NCBI GenBank assembly: GCA_037976565.1
Contig: CP137669.1
Coordinates: 33,845,613 to 33,909,612 of the forward strand
Direction of reading: 5' to 3'
Length of the DNA: 64,000 nucleotides
Source: Mesocentrotus franciscanus
Lineage: Eukaryota; Echinodermata; Echinoidea; Camarodonta; Strongylocentrotidae
Shown: in pieces, positions 47,587-61,130 of the stretch
Layout: every line of letters begins with the position of its first letter
How positions within the stretch are numbered: position 1 is the stretch's first letter
Translations under genes and position numbers: made by a program
The notes under the pieces: model-generated
What the model saw: only the letters and a program-made list of their open reading frames with translations
Database searches by the model: none
Told to the model about the DNA's origin: nothing

Positions 47587-49526
47587 CAGTCCTTCATATG
47601 CAATTCTGATCAGTGGAGCGTCGACATGCTTGTGGTATGGGTGTCGCGTTCTATGATCGCAAGTTCATAATGCAGATGGCCCAAGATTGCATTTGGCATC
47701 AAGGAGAACGTTTGAGACAATTCCTCTATTTAAATCTGATTTTATCCCCTCTCCCAACAATATATTGTTATAATAAGCAACGGATGTGCCTGTGTGCCTT
47801 TCAGTTATATACTACAGTAAAGAACATCTCACATCCATACATTAAACTGGTGGTGTTTATACTAGTTTGACTTTTTTTTTCTCATTGGGAAATAATTTTT
47901 GAGATTTGTTACAATTCAAGTTTCATTTTATACAAATGTGGTGAATTTTTTAGATGGAGAAATAAGGCATGTTCCACACCGTTGGTTGTCACACTTCTTT
48001 TTTCCTTTTTTTATTTACCTTTCTATTTAGCATAACACAGGTAGCTCATAACAGTAAAGTGATGTCTTATAGTGCTATGTTTTGGTACCAAATTTTCTAC
48101 GTTTTATTTCATAGTCAATGCCTTGTTTATATAACATGATTTATTTTTATCTTGACACCAGAGGCTTGTTTATAATCGTTACTCGAAAAATCAATTGCCT
48201 TTCTGCCTGATTTTGAATTTAAACCAAGCCTTGTAACGCTTTTGCTGCAGTCAATGTTCTCAGTATGTGTTCTTAGGTTGTTTGCGTTATTAAACTCTTG
48301 TCACGTTTTATATCAATTTCTCTCTCTCCCCCTCTCTCTCTCTGCACATTCGTAATTTTCAATAGTAATAACAAAAATCTCAGTGTAAATTGTATTGATG
48401 CATATTGCTTGAATTTGTATATAATGGTATTGCTGATCGGCATTTTCGTAAATTATAGATTGTACATTTTCACTTATACTATAGCAAGTTTATTATTAGA
48501 TATTTACTCAAGAAATAACATGGGTTTGTAAACGTCTGCGAAAATAAAATGCAGGTCAATGCAACTCTGCATGATGGCAGATCTAGAGCTAATGATGATA
48601 AGGATGTTGTAACTTAAAGATGATGAGAATTTATATGTGATGCAATGCTCCAGCACTACATATGTTGGCTTTGTCAAATTCAATTTGAAATCTTTCCATT
48701 CTTTGCTTTAATATGAGTTTCAACAAGTTATCGTGCCTACCGATTTCATGACTGTGAACAGGTTACATTTAATTGATTTCGGTACAAAATTAATTGTGTG
48801 TAAACTTGGGACCAGGGTTTTTAATATTTTAGAAGGCAACTCATTTTAATTTCTCGATGGGACTGTTTGCGGGGTTTTTATGTGTATACTCACTCTTCCC
48901 TGGTATAATTTGTTTAATTTTAACATGATCTTGTATGTCGTCGAATGATTTCCATCTAAACTCCTCAACGGAAGTTCTGCAATTCAAGTTTGAGCCCTGA
49001 TACTATCTTGTTAATATATCATCATATTTACCGTTGGTATCATTGAAAAGCCTGTTTATTCCGCTTTACGATAATGCCCCTTTTGTAATGAATTTGTAAT
49101 TGTGGACTGTGTGCAGTACACCTGGATATGGGGTCAAGTCAAATGTTGCAAATACATTGTTATTCCTTAAAAACACAATCCATCCTCCAAAAAAATGACG
49201 GATTTACTTCTCACAATAACAATCCATTTTGCAACATTTCACTTTTGGCTTGGCCCCATATTCAGGTGTACTGCACATTCCTAGAATACAACATTATTAC
49301 AAATGGGGCATCGATGTAAAGGGAAATAAACAAGCTATTCAATGATACCAACATCAAGTACAATATTATACTAACGAGAGATATCCACGCTAAAACTTGA
49401 ATTGCATAACTTTTTTTGAGGGTGTTATAAGATTTCTTTTAAGGTTTTAATTCTTGAAACAGAGATAACATGGCTATTATAAATGTTTCAACAGTCAAAA
49501 CTCTCATGTGACATGAGATAAATTAA

Positions 49527-51160
49527 TATGCAAATGTGTTGGAGAAAATGGTGAGCATTCGATTTGTATTTTCATAAAGGGAAAACAACTGCCAATTTTC
49601 TACATTCATCCCTTGTATAATTGAAAATGTTTGCCAATTTTTTTTTACTTTTAATCTTTGAATCTTGTCAAAATCTTCATAACAAAACTAGAAGATCTCC
49701 AAATGATAGATCCTTCCTCTTTCTTGTAATGCATAAACATGACATTCTTCTATTATCATTTTCAACATCACATTTCATTTAGCAATTATTTATCATGATA
49801 TTGTTTATGTATAAAAGGGTAATCTTGAGTTCTGGCAACGATAGGAAACAATTTCTAACAGTATCAAACAAAACTTATCCCAAATGTTCAAGACTAATAA
49901 CGTATAATTTCTGCAAAACAGTTGTGACAGACAATGTGTAATAACCAAGTATTTAGTAAAGAAACGTATATTTCACAACAACAAAAGAGTTCTTTTTCCA
50001 AGCAATTGTGAGGTTTTGGGGCATTTTTTCCACTGGTCAAGAAAACACATCTGTTAACATGTGAAAAAATAAAAAAAATGCAAAATTACTCTAAACCGCT
50101 TTATTTTTCATTACCAAAACTCAATTTTAAGTTTAACGATAATGATGAAGTGCTTTTCATGACTGTAAAAGGAGTCCACATCTTTCATTTGTCACGTGTA
50201 TTCCATTCCTACATTCCCCTAGATCCTCAGACATTTATATCAAAACCTATAATACATGACCGTCTTTCAACGTTTTTTTGTTTGTAATATTACAAGGTGG
50301 GATGTTGACTAAAAGTCACATTTTTGTCTTATTTTAATGTTATCTGGCAATGTTCACTGGTGCATTCAATACCGGGTAGCGTCAGGAGTAACGTTAGCTC
50401 TATTTACACTGCAACCAAAAATCATCAATTTTTCTCACATCGCGACAAAAAATACAAATAAAGATAATCCACCTCTGGAGTGTGATTTTTTTTAAACGCC
50501 TCCCGAAGTTACTTCAATTTTTGAAGTGTGTAAATGCAAATTTCGGTAAGATACCGATTTTTTGCTCACGTGACTCTCCTTGCTTTCATGCTAATGCGTG
50601 CATGGCACCTACGAGTGTGGCACATGCACACTACCGGTACTCACCAAAAAATCAGTACGTTTTTTATTGGGTTTTTCCAGTAATATAAAACGTAGTCCCC
50701 AAAAATCGATGATTTTTCAAAATGGTGTTTAGGCTGTGTAAATGGGTCTCTTGTTATCTTTTTGAAGATTTCTATCTTTCTGCCTGTCTGTTTATATTTC
50801 AATGGGAGACTCAGAAATGGACATTAGTATAAGGTTAAATGGAAATGTGAGAAGGCAGTTACAAAAAGATAGACGTCAAAAAAAAAAAAAAATGTGAACA
50901 GTCTACTGTGAAAGCATTAATTCTCCATCCACCTCGGGTTTCTTTTTTTTCCCTTGTCAAATACATCAAAAGCATTTTATCAAGCTTTTATAATGGCCAA
51001 TAAGCCTTTGTGCCTCGAGGAGAATACTCCACTGTTAATCACATGTGTATGTACATGAAAGGCATATCAAGATTTGGTTTCATTGTCATAGCATTGCCGC
51101 TATCACGTTTCAACCTGTAATACTCATAAGAGTTGGTGTGTAGGGAAGAGAATGTTTCAT
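49527..51160. other. Intergenic, no gene recognised
   Basis: AT-rich DNA with one interspersed element (50397-50748). No exon with support. Confidence 0.6.
50397..50748. repeat. catttacac family element, copy 3, inverted
   Basis: Starts ctctatttacactgcaacc and ends aaaatggtgtttaggctgtg taaatggg, the inverse arrangement of the 22246 copy. Confidence 0.65.
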
Positions 51161-51233
51161 CTTGTTTGGAGCCGATAGATGCATGGACTCTGGGTAAAAT
51201 ATGGAGTTAATATGCCCTTTGAGCTCCAAGCAG
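51161..51233. repeat. Dispersed hairpin, copy E (diverged)
   Basis: Left arm cttgtttggagccgatagat; right arm, inverted, atgccctttgagctccaagc. Confidence 0.5.
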
Positions 51234-51252
51234 TTGATTTCTGATTCATTCT

Positions 51253-51485
51253 GACCCTTTTCTTCTGACCTTCTGTTTCTCCATCCCTCCTTATTTTCTC
51301 TTCTCCTTTCTCAACATCTCTCACTCTCATTCTCCCCTTCTCCATCGTACTTCCTTCCTCTTTTGCTCTTTCCCTTCCTCTGCCTTCCTTCCCCTCTGTT
51401 CTTTTCTCCCTCCCTCTCTCCTCCCCTCCCTTTCTCTCTCCTCCCCTCCCTTTCTCTCTCTCTCCCACTCTCTCTCTTTCCATAC
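51253..51485. repeat. Polypyrimidine tract
   Basis: C/T-rich for over 200 nt, with the tandem ctcccctccctttctctct. Confidence 0.85.
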
Positions 51486-51741
51486 AGTGTCCTCACAAGC
51501 TTTTGTGTATTTCTGTTATCTCAATATTTCTGCACCTCCTTTTGTACCTTTCATCTCCCTTATCTTCTCTCTCCCACTCTTTTCTTCTCACTGTCTTTCC
51601 TCCTTTATGCCATTGCCTATATATGTCTCTCTTCCTCCTGTAAATGGATGTAGGACACTGCAGGTTAGAGTCAAGCAAGAGAAAGAGAGAGAGAGATGGG
51701 AAATACTGTCTCTTTTTTCAACCTCTCTTGCTTTTCTATGA

Positions 51742-53310
51742 TTTTATAAGCGGTTTGATGTAATTCAGTGCGTAATGCTGCTAAATGCATGTAAGAGGAT
51801 TACTTTTTCTCCAGCAATTCACTATGAGAGTGTATGACGAGATGAGTAGGCGTTTATTTCACCTATGTGTCAAAAATCGGCCATAAAGTGCAGCATTTTC
51901 TTAGAGTTCTTAGAGTTAAAAAGTCGCATTTTAAACCGATTTCCAGTCGAAACATGGTCACACACATTTTTAAATGAAATATCTTGTAACTTTTAACATA
52001 TTATGGTTTACTTTTGATATGGCTGCATAGGAGGCAAGTGGAATATTGCACTTCATGATAGGCTATTTGATTGTGGGCAATTTGGAGAAATTTTGTGGCC
52101 ATGTTTTTACTATTTTGTTGATCTATATTTTTTTTTAATCCTCTTTTCGTTAGTACGTGATGGTGGTTTTTTCATGGTTCCCTATGGTTGATTTTATTAT
52201 TGCATTGATGCTGAAAGCTATTACTCTAAATGCATTTTCACAGCAGGCTTTAGGGTATGATGCATCCAAGTACATTCCAATATGTCTATTCACGTAAACT
52301 CCAAACCAAACCAAACAAAATCAAAACCAAAGCAAAATGTATCTTTATTGAATAATACCTCTTCAAGTGAAATAGTTATTAGCAATGGAATTTTTCAAGA
52401 ACAAAATCTGAAACATTTATGATTCATCATTCCCATTGCCTAAACTTTCTGAAGAAAAAAACATAAGTAACCCAAAGATTTAATTAATTATAAATTTATG
52501 TTTATTTATACTTTACTCTGATTGATAGTCCAATCCCTTCTAGACCAAACAAATGGAATTTCATTAATTTTTGCATTTTTCTGAATTCTCGATCGCATCT
52601 TACATAGGTGCCTCTGGCTCTGTCTAAATGCTCCTACATTGATTCTAATCAGTTGAGACATTTGGTTACAAGGTATTCTATATTTTAATATTTTTCAATC
52701 TTGCTCTAAATACCAGACAGATTTTGGATATTTTTAAGTAATCGGTGAGGCACTATAAAAAGTGTGTGCCAATCTACCTTACTGGTCTACAAAAGATGTG
52801 CTTTATTCATTTATTTTCAAGTAGTGTCTTTTTATATCGAACATGCCTTACATGTCTGTGCTCACTTGCTGTTTATTGTGTAGTCTTTGAAATAAAGAAC
52901 TTATTTGTTTGTTCTTGTTTCTAACACTCTTGCAGCAAGGGAAACGTTTCAGAGAAGATGATTTTGATGTATATTTATCATGTTTGTATCGAAATATATA
53001 TATATAGTTATGGAGATAGGTTACACTATTATTATTAATATTATTATCACTCATTGAAATGAAGAAATGATGCCTTGTATCACAAAGTGTTCTAATTGAT
53101 TTAAGTCTGTATATTTCTTTCCATCACTTTGTCGCATTGGCATCTTATTTTTCCTTTTGATATTATCGATATTGGTTCTGAAATGGGAATTCAAATCTGT
53201 TTTTGTATACATAACCACAAGCTATGGTCATGTCAATAAAGAATACATTTAAAAAAAGAAGGAAAAACATGCAAAAAAAAACTTTCTGTTTCTGTTTATT
53301 TCTGGTGATG
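51742..53310. other. Intergenic, no gene recognised
   Basis: AT-rich; contains aaatatatatatat (52994-53006) and several aataaa motifs. Nothing coding is supported. Confidence 0.55.
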
Positions 53311-53384
53311 CATATTTTTGTGTTTACAAGAGAATAAACGGTGTGAAGAATAATAGGAACATGTGGGTGGTAAAGAGAGGGGGC

Positions 53385-53428
<44 letters not shown>

Positions 53429-54050
53429 GGGGAGGGAGAGAGAGAGGGAGGGAGAGAGAGAGAAAGAGAGGGAGGGAGAGAGAGGGAGGAGAGAGAGAGA
53501 AAGAGAGGGAGAGAGAGAGAGAGGGAGGGAGAGAAAGAGAGGGGAGGGAGAGAGAGAGAGAAAGAGAGAGGGAGGGAGAGAGAGAGGGGAGGGAGAGAGA
53601 GAGAGAAAGAGAGGGGGAAAGAGAGGGGGGAGAGAGAGAGAGAGGGAGGGAGGGGAGAGAGAGAGCATATTTTTGTGTTTACAAGAGAATAAACGGTGTG
53701 AAGAATAATAGGAACATGTAGGTGGTAAAGAGAGAGGGCAAGAAAGATGGGAGGGAGAGAGAGAGAGAAGGAGAGAGAGAGAGAGAAGGAGAGAGAGAGA
53801 GAGAGGGGGGTTGGGCAGGGAGACAGACAAAAAGTTAAGGAAATGTGAGAAGGGGGAGAGGGCTTCAATTTCGATGAAGGAGAAAGTGATGTTTCAAAGA
53901 GGGTGCAATAGAATGTGAGTGATATTGTGAACATGTGAGTGGAAGAGAGAGAGAGAGAGAGAGAGAGAAGGGGGAGGGGTGAAGACAAATAGAAAAGTGA
54001 AAGGTCGGGAGAAGAAAGTGAGAAAGAAAGCAAGATATCGAGAGAGAAAA
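53311..54050. repeat. GA microsatellite expansion within a 355-bp tandem duplication
   Basis: The leader catatttttgtgtttacaag occurs at 53311 and again at 53666, each followed by gtggtaaagagag and a long GA/GGA tract. Further GA tracts extend to about 54050. Open frames here are repeat artefacts. Confidence 0.88.
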
Positions 54051-54525
54051 ATTCCAATGACGTAGCGAGTTGGAATATTTATAGAACATTTCAGTGTTTT
54101 AAAAGCGAATGCGATTGATTAATGTTTGGAGTATAATGGAAAAGGGCTATCTAAATATATTTTTGTGGGGGGAGGGGGTATTCTTTCAAGTGCTGAGACA
54201 CGTCAGCAATTTTTTTTTAAATTCTTAACTATATCTTGACAGGGATTTATTTATACAATCATATGAATTGACCAACTTTGCCAAATTGAGCACTGATCGT
54301 TCACTGAAATTGCACTTTGCGAAAGAAGATTATTTAACGCATTTGCACTTTATCTCTTTATCATGTCTCATATCATACCGATCGAGTTGTAGACTCGTCA
54401 TTTAAATGCGACGTGGTGTAGAAACTGACGGCAGAGAGCACAGATTATAGGGCAATGTATCTTCTTCCCATTTCTTTCTGTCTGTTTCTTCCATTGATTT
54501 GGCGATTCAAAAGGGGGGGGGGCAA

Positions 54526-55301
54526 TTAAAGCCCAAGTCCACTCCAAAAATAACTTACTTTCAATAGAACCAGAAAAATCAGACAAACCAATCAAAAAAA
54601 GTTTGAGCAAAATCGGATAACTAATAAGAAAGTTATGAATTTTTAATGACATGAAAAACTTTGAAAATCACTACACAAATTGGCAACTCACTCATGAGTC
54701 TGTGACGTATGGTCCTCACTATCCACTAATTATTTTCTTTATATTGATAATATAAATTTCCTATTTTCACCCTAAGAATCTTATTTCTTCACACCAGCAT
54801 CCAAGTTAGATTGTTAGTAATATGTTTTTGTGTGGATGCACAAATAAAGAGTAATTTTTGTCCAGTTAAATCATGAAAAATTGAATTTTGATAAACTATT
54901 TATATAAAAATCAATAATTATGAAATACAATATTCAGAAAATAGTATCAATTCTTCAAAATTCATAAAAGTTTTTGGGAAATGTCATGCACGCAATATGA
55001 TACAAATCATATAACCTGGGCAAAGGCATGGGAAATCAAGTTTTGGGGATAAAAGGAAATTAATGGGATTAAACTATATAAAGCAATTGATAAGTTGTGA
55101 GGACATGACGTCACAAACTGATAACCATCTTGGCAATTTGTGTCGTGATTCTCATTGTTCCATAGTTTTACATACTTTTTCAAAAATTCATAACTTTCTT
55201 ATTAGTTATCCGATTTTGCTCAAACTTTTTTTTTATTGGTTTGTCTGATTTTTCTGCTTTTATTGAAAGTAAGTTATTTTTGGAGTGGACTTGCCCTTTA
55301 A
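54526..55301. repeat. TTAA-flanked fold-back (piggyBac-type MITE)
   Basis: About 130-bp inverted arms: the left arm starts TTAAAGCCCAAGTCCACTCC and the right arm ends ggagtggacttgccctttaa. Both carry cataactttcttattagtta or its inverse. TTAA at both ends suggests a piggyBac-type target site. The interior contains TGACGTCA (55106-55113). Confidence 0.75.
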
Positions 55302-56048
55302 ATTCTCCTACTCTGCTCCCTCCGGGCCATTGGCGCTACGCCACCCGTGGTTTTCATCAAAGATTGCTTCATATTTTGTTTAATCTATTTGTAGATTAAT
55401 TTTGCATTTGCTTTATAGTTTCTGTAGTTTTATTCTTGACAGGTGGCGAGCCCACGATTTATTATAGGCCCAAATGGCTTGTAACTTCTTTGTAAGATAG
55501 GCGTTGTCTGATTGACTAGCTGCAATATGATTTCCTGTAAATTTATAAGTCTCTTTTTTTCTTGCTAAAGGCTGTGCAAACAAAATAAACAACAACAAAT
55601 GGTAAAGATTTGTATATCAATCTAACACTCGTGTCTATTTTTAAAATGGAAATACAACATGCAATATTTTACTTGTCATGATTTTCATTTCAACAGAAGA
55701 AAGAAAATCAATGAGTGCCGAGCGTTTTTTACATTCATCCACAAAAATTCATTTCGGCGGAAAATCAGTTCGTTCGTTTGATTTTTTTTATATGCCACTC
55801 TACATGGACCCCCTCCTCCCCCGAACTCATATTATAGACTGATTCTTTTTCAATTAACGTCCTTAATCCACATACCTCTGAGGTAGTCCTTTAGAGATAA
55901 TTCACTTGCATTACGCTAATCCTATCCATTATCTCTCCCTTCGTCTGTAAGTACTTCACCTATATGATATTATTTTTTCCTAAGGTGAAATAAAAGGCAA
56001 TGCTTACCCCACTCCCAATCCTTTTTGAATATTCACAGGGGCATATAA

Positions 56049-56570
56049 TACCGTGTGAGTCAAAAAAAGAATTACACCTAGAAAATTGCTAATTATTTTA
56101 AAAATCATCTATAAAAAGTAAATTATCATACATCTTATGAAAGAGTGTTTTATCCCAAATCATTTGGTATCATTTTTGTGTGGTATGTGTTCACGCTCGG
56201 ATGAACAGGAGGCATTGTTTGCGAGAGTGCAAACATCGACTTGCGCCATCGACTTGCGCCATCGACTTGCGCTTCTGCAGAAAGCATATGCAATGCATTT
56301 CATTTGATACATTCAATTCATTCTCTCACTCCACTAATCCCAACATAATACATGCTGTAGGCATCACTTTGGCGCAAATCGATGTTTGCACTCTCGCAAA
56401 CAATGCCTCCTGTTCATCCGAGCGTGAACACATACCACACAAAAATGATACCAAATGATTTGGGATAAAACACTCTTTCATAAGATGTATAATAATTTAC
56501 TGTTCATAGATGATATTTAGAGTAATTAGCAATTTTCTAGGTGTAAACTTTTTTTTGACTCACACAGTAT
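56049..56570. repeat. Large fold-back element with TA ends (Tc1/mariner-like MITE)
   Basis: Arms of about 200 bp: the left starts TACCGTGTGAGTCAAAAAAA and the right ends gactcacacagta. Both contain gttcacgctcggatgaacag (or its inverse) and gagagtgcaaacatcga. The centre carries three tandem 13-mers (56234-56272). Confidence 0.78.
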
Positions 56571-56663
56571 ATCCCTCATTTCTGGCAGGAAATATAGTGG
56601 AACGTATATCGCAGGGTGTCTGTAATTGTGTCATGTATACGCAAAGTGCTATGATGATTCCAT

Positions 56664-57064
56664 TTAAAGGGGAAGTCCACCCTGATATTAGGTTAGTTTT
56701 AATCAAAGCAGAAAAATAAGCGAAACAACTTAATGAAAGTTTGAGCAATATCCGATTAAAAATAGGAAAGTTATGAATTTTTGAAGTTGTTATCAGTGAA
56801 ACACAAATTGGCAACACTCTGACGTATCTTGCGAGCTCCTCCACATTTTGCTCCGTACATTTCATAAACTTTCATTTTCTTAGTTATTGATGACGGAATA
56901 GATTTTTTTCATGCAGAGGTTGTATAAGAAACACATAATTGCAATAATTTTTTTATGGTGAATGTACGATCAAAAAATTTCTTAAGGGAAAATATATATA
57001 TATATATATATATTTTGCTTGTACTTCTATTAAAACCAATTTAACAGCAGGGTTCCCCCTTTAA
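56664..57064. repeat. TTAA-flanked MITE-like element, short arms
   Basis: Starts TTAAAGGGGAAGTCCACCC and ends gggttccccctttaa. The interior (aaattggcaacactctgacg) resembles that of the 54526 element. An AT microsatellite lies at 56992-57013. Confidence 0.65.
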
Positions 57065-58180
57065 AAGAGATTTCCTTTGTATATCGCATAAATTCTTTTA
57101 ATCTTTAACCCATGGAAATGTGATGTTATTTAATACCAAATTTTATGCATTGATGGATTTTATGACAAACAATGTGTTTTCAATTATGAATTAATTTGAA
57201 TACACGCAAAGAAACGTGTTCAGTGACAAAATAATGATGATAAAAAGAAATTAATAGCCATTTTTCCTGACATGTATATACACACAAAATTTACATTGCC
57301 ATATACAGCCAATGGGAATTTAAGATCATCGAAATAAAACATTGACGTAGATATGACACAAACAAAGACAGGAAATTTAAGTGACGTGCATGGTACTGGA
57401 TAAATATTCATATTATTTTATCCGAAATTTTAAAAAATGCGATGTAAATGGAGATATATATTTCACATGAAGAATGATTTTCTGTGCTATGCGGATGACT
57501 TTACCAAACAAGGGTCTTCGTTGTTTTGTTGTTCGATGAATACAAAATAAGCATCCAGATAAAAATGAGTACTTTAAGATAGATCACAGTTCTAATCATT
57601 TTGAAATTGTTTTTTTTTTTAAATAACAGACTACAAATTAAAAAATTTGGTTTAAAACATATTTGATGAACGAGTCTATATCTTATAGTATCAGTATGTC
57701 TCATACACAATGCCAGCTAGAATTTTTTAGGGGGCGAGGGGAGGGTGTCATTTTTTTGGTCTAAAAAAATGTTTCTTTTATATCAAACTTGCAAAATAAC
57801 ATACTTTCAGATTATATTATTCAATACGAAGTCCTAGTATTTATAATAGATATTTTTTTTATTCTTTTCTTCTTTTCTTTTCGAAAACGTAGTTTACGTA
57901 CGTATCCTCTTGGACTAATTGTGGTAATTAATGTCAATCATAATTGGAAAACGAGAGAGCTTTTAATTGGTGACGTATGGTGCTAATGACGTCACATATA
58001 TTTTTCAGCGGAAATAGATCAAATTGCCCCGTTCTCTCAGACAGGGCCTAAAATGCATGAATAAAAATAGATCTTTCAGCTGTTTTCGGGCCTTTATGCT
58101 TTTAGATATGTTGTCTTGCACATACTCACGGGAATAAAATTTAGTTTTAGAAAGATGAAATTAGAAATATGAGGAAGAAG
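57065..58180. other. Intergenic, no gene recognised
   Basis: AT-rich. One TGACGTCA at 57987-57994. Nothing else supported. Confidence 0.5.
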
Positions 58181-58189
58181 CTAGACGTT

Positions 58190-58850
<661 letters not shown>

Positions 58851-59065
58851 AAGAATAGTGAATGAGATTTTTTTTTTCTTCTCGGAAGTTGGCCAGTAAA
58901 GTAATGTATAAGAATAGGCCAATATATTTTTGATTTTTGATGAGGATTATAAGAAAACATCATACATCAAGAAATTAAAATTACTTGGCGATCATCTTGT
59001 AGGTGATGAAAGACAATTAATGAACAATTAAGAAGACAATGAGCATATAAAGTGATAATTTGCAC

Positions 59066-59585
59066 TTAAAGGTACTATGTCCCATTTGCAGGCCAAAAAA
59101 ATGAAAAGGTTAAATTCCAACAGCATTTGAAAGACAATACTAATTTAGAACTTCCCTAAAAAAAGGGGGCTTGAAAATGTCTTAAAGTGGGAAAATAACG
59201 ACTATTAGTTGTCGAATCGACTTAGGAGCTATAGAGCCATTAAGTAATAGTCTGATTTTTCAGACCATTGTACCGAATGGTCGTACGTTTAATGCTGCGC
59301 AAAGATGCAATCAGTTTACTTTTGGCCATTACAAGAAGTGGGTTACTGATGTAGACAAATGCTCATTTTATGTATGTTATTACCAAAGATGAAAAAAGCC
59401 AGTCAGTCACTCAATAGTGTCTGACAGTGAAGTCTAGCAAGTAAACGGGTTTCCTTGCATAATTTGAATATTAGGACACTGCTAACGTTTAAATTTCACA
59501 GATAGGACATACATGACACATTCATAATTCCTGCAAAGTTCTACAGAATTTGATGTTCGCTGCAAAAGGGACATAGTATCTTTAA
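59066..59585. repeat. TTAA-flanked element with short inverted ends
   Basis: Starts TTAAAGGTACTATGTCCC and ends gggacatagtatctttaa, a 14-bp inverted repeat with one mismatch, just inside TTAA. Confidence 0.7.
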
Positions 59586-60299
59586 AGTAAGACGGGGAAG
59601 GATAATAATGATGAAGGATGGGATCGGAGATTCGCCCTACAGTATTGGATGTGAATAGTGAGCCTGTTATTTATGTATATGATTTTCTATTATCGTTTGG
59701 TTGATCTGCCCCCCCCCCTTACATAAAAACGGGCTATAGGGCCTATTTTCTATTGGATCTATTAGATACGTAGTTTTAATTGATTTTGATACAATGTTAT
59801 TTGTTAAAAGAAAGGGGATAAACATTTAACAGCTAAATTATTAATACCCTTACCCATTTACGTTTCTTAAGAGTGTGACTTATTAAAGATAATTATATCT
59901 AAAAGTATTTAAGAAAGGCCCTAATTCAACCAATCCACCTCTCATTCTTGAGTTACGAAAAACACAAAGAACATCAAATTTACAAGGGGTATGAATAATT
60001 TAGTTTTTAATTGTACACAAGGGAGATGTTCCGAAGATTTATAACGGAATCACCTTCAAAACAGAGGGGAATATGAGAAGCTGCGTTGCGACAGTTTGCT
60101 CGTAAATGTTCATTAAGGAGACGATGGTGGCAGCAAACATAAAAGTCAGATGAATCAAGTCTAAAATTGATAAAGGATTGAAGCCGCAGTTAGATTGTTG
60201 AGAGTTGCGATAGATAAAATGTGAAGAAAGCGCAGGTAAATGAAGAAGGACACACAAACAAAAAATAGAAATAGAAAAAAATTAGATGAAAGAAAGCTA

Positions 60300-60375
60300 A
60301 AATGAAGAAAATTGAGACGACGACGACGACGACGACGAGGAAGAAGAAGAAGAACAAAAACAACAACAACAAATA
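60300..60375. repeat. Short trinucleotide tracts (ACG, GAA, CAA)
   Basis: gacgacgacgacgacgacga followed by gaagaagaagaaga and caacaacaacaa. Confidence 0.85.
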
Positions 60376-60469
60376 CGAGGAGGAGTAGATTTTAGCCAAA
60401 AGATGACAAATTTGCACACCGTCAAGTAAAGACGAGAATGTGTTGTTTTCAAACAAGCATTGATAACCG

Positions 60470-60739
60470 GTGTGTTGGCTCAGTCAGTAGAGCGTCCGCC
60501 TCACAACCGGGAGGTCGTGGTTCGAACCCCGGCCGCGTCATACCAAAAGACGTTAAAAGATGGGAGTCGCTGCTACCTTGTTTGGCGTTCAACAATAAGG
60601 GGATAGAGTAATGTCGATCTGGCGCTGCTCAGTGGCTGCCGGGCTCACGATCAATTGGGCACAAAGAATTTCCATTTTCGGTTTAATAAAATTTGGAGTG
60701 GACTATAAAACATTATTATTATTATTATTATTATTATTA
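60470..60739 (+). mobile_element. tRNA-derived SINE with ATT tail
   Basis: The tRNA-like head has the A box tggctcagtcagtagagc, an anticodon region gcctcacaacc (Val-CAC-like) and the B box ggttcgaaccccggcc. A body of about 150 bp and an (ATT)n tail follow (60713-60740). The acceptor stem does not pair well, which argues for a SINE rather than an active tRNA. Confidence 0.8.
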
Positions 60740-60889
60740 TAATGTTTCAATAATAAGGAGAAAGAGGGTAATGGTGAGAAACAAAATTTAAAAGTAATTT
60801 AAGTCAAGGAAAGAAGGAGGGGAGAAAATGTCCAAACCAAAAGCTACTTCATGAGGGAGGAGAGATTATGATGATTACGGCAGAAACAA

Positions 60890-61130
60890 AACAAGGAGGA
60901 AGAGAAGGAGGATGAAGGAGAAGTAGAGGAAGAAGAAGAAGAAGTAGAAGGAGAAGGAGAAAAAGGAGAAGGAGAAGGAGAAGAAGGAAAAGAAGGAAAA
61001 GAAGGAAAAGAAGGAGAAGAAGAAGAAGAAGAAGAAGAAGAGAAGAATATTGGTAAAAGCTGATGATTATATAGATGAAAAAAAAGAACAAGAGGAAAAG
61101 GGATTATAAGAGAAGAAAGAAGGAAAAAAT
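60890..61130. repeat. Polypurine (GAA/GGA) tract
   Basis: Almost pure A/G for about 150 nt from 60890 to 61047, with gaagaagaag and ggaaaagaa units. Confidence 0.88.

Larger units (their letters stand above)
45969..49526. repeat. Right copy of the duplicated contig end
   Basis: Matches 41908-45468 to the last base and continues into unique sequence at 49527. Contains the second SINE copy at 47334-47586. Contains no additional gene. Confidence 0.93.

Noticed and set aside
60474..60545. A functional tRNA-Val gene
   Set aside because: The acceptor stem pairs poorly and the sequence continues into a SINE body with an ATT tail.
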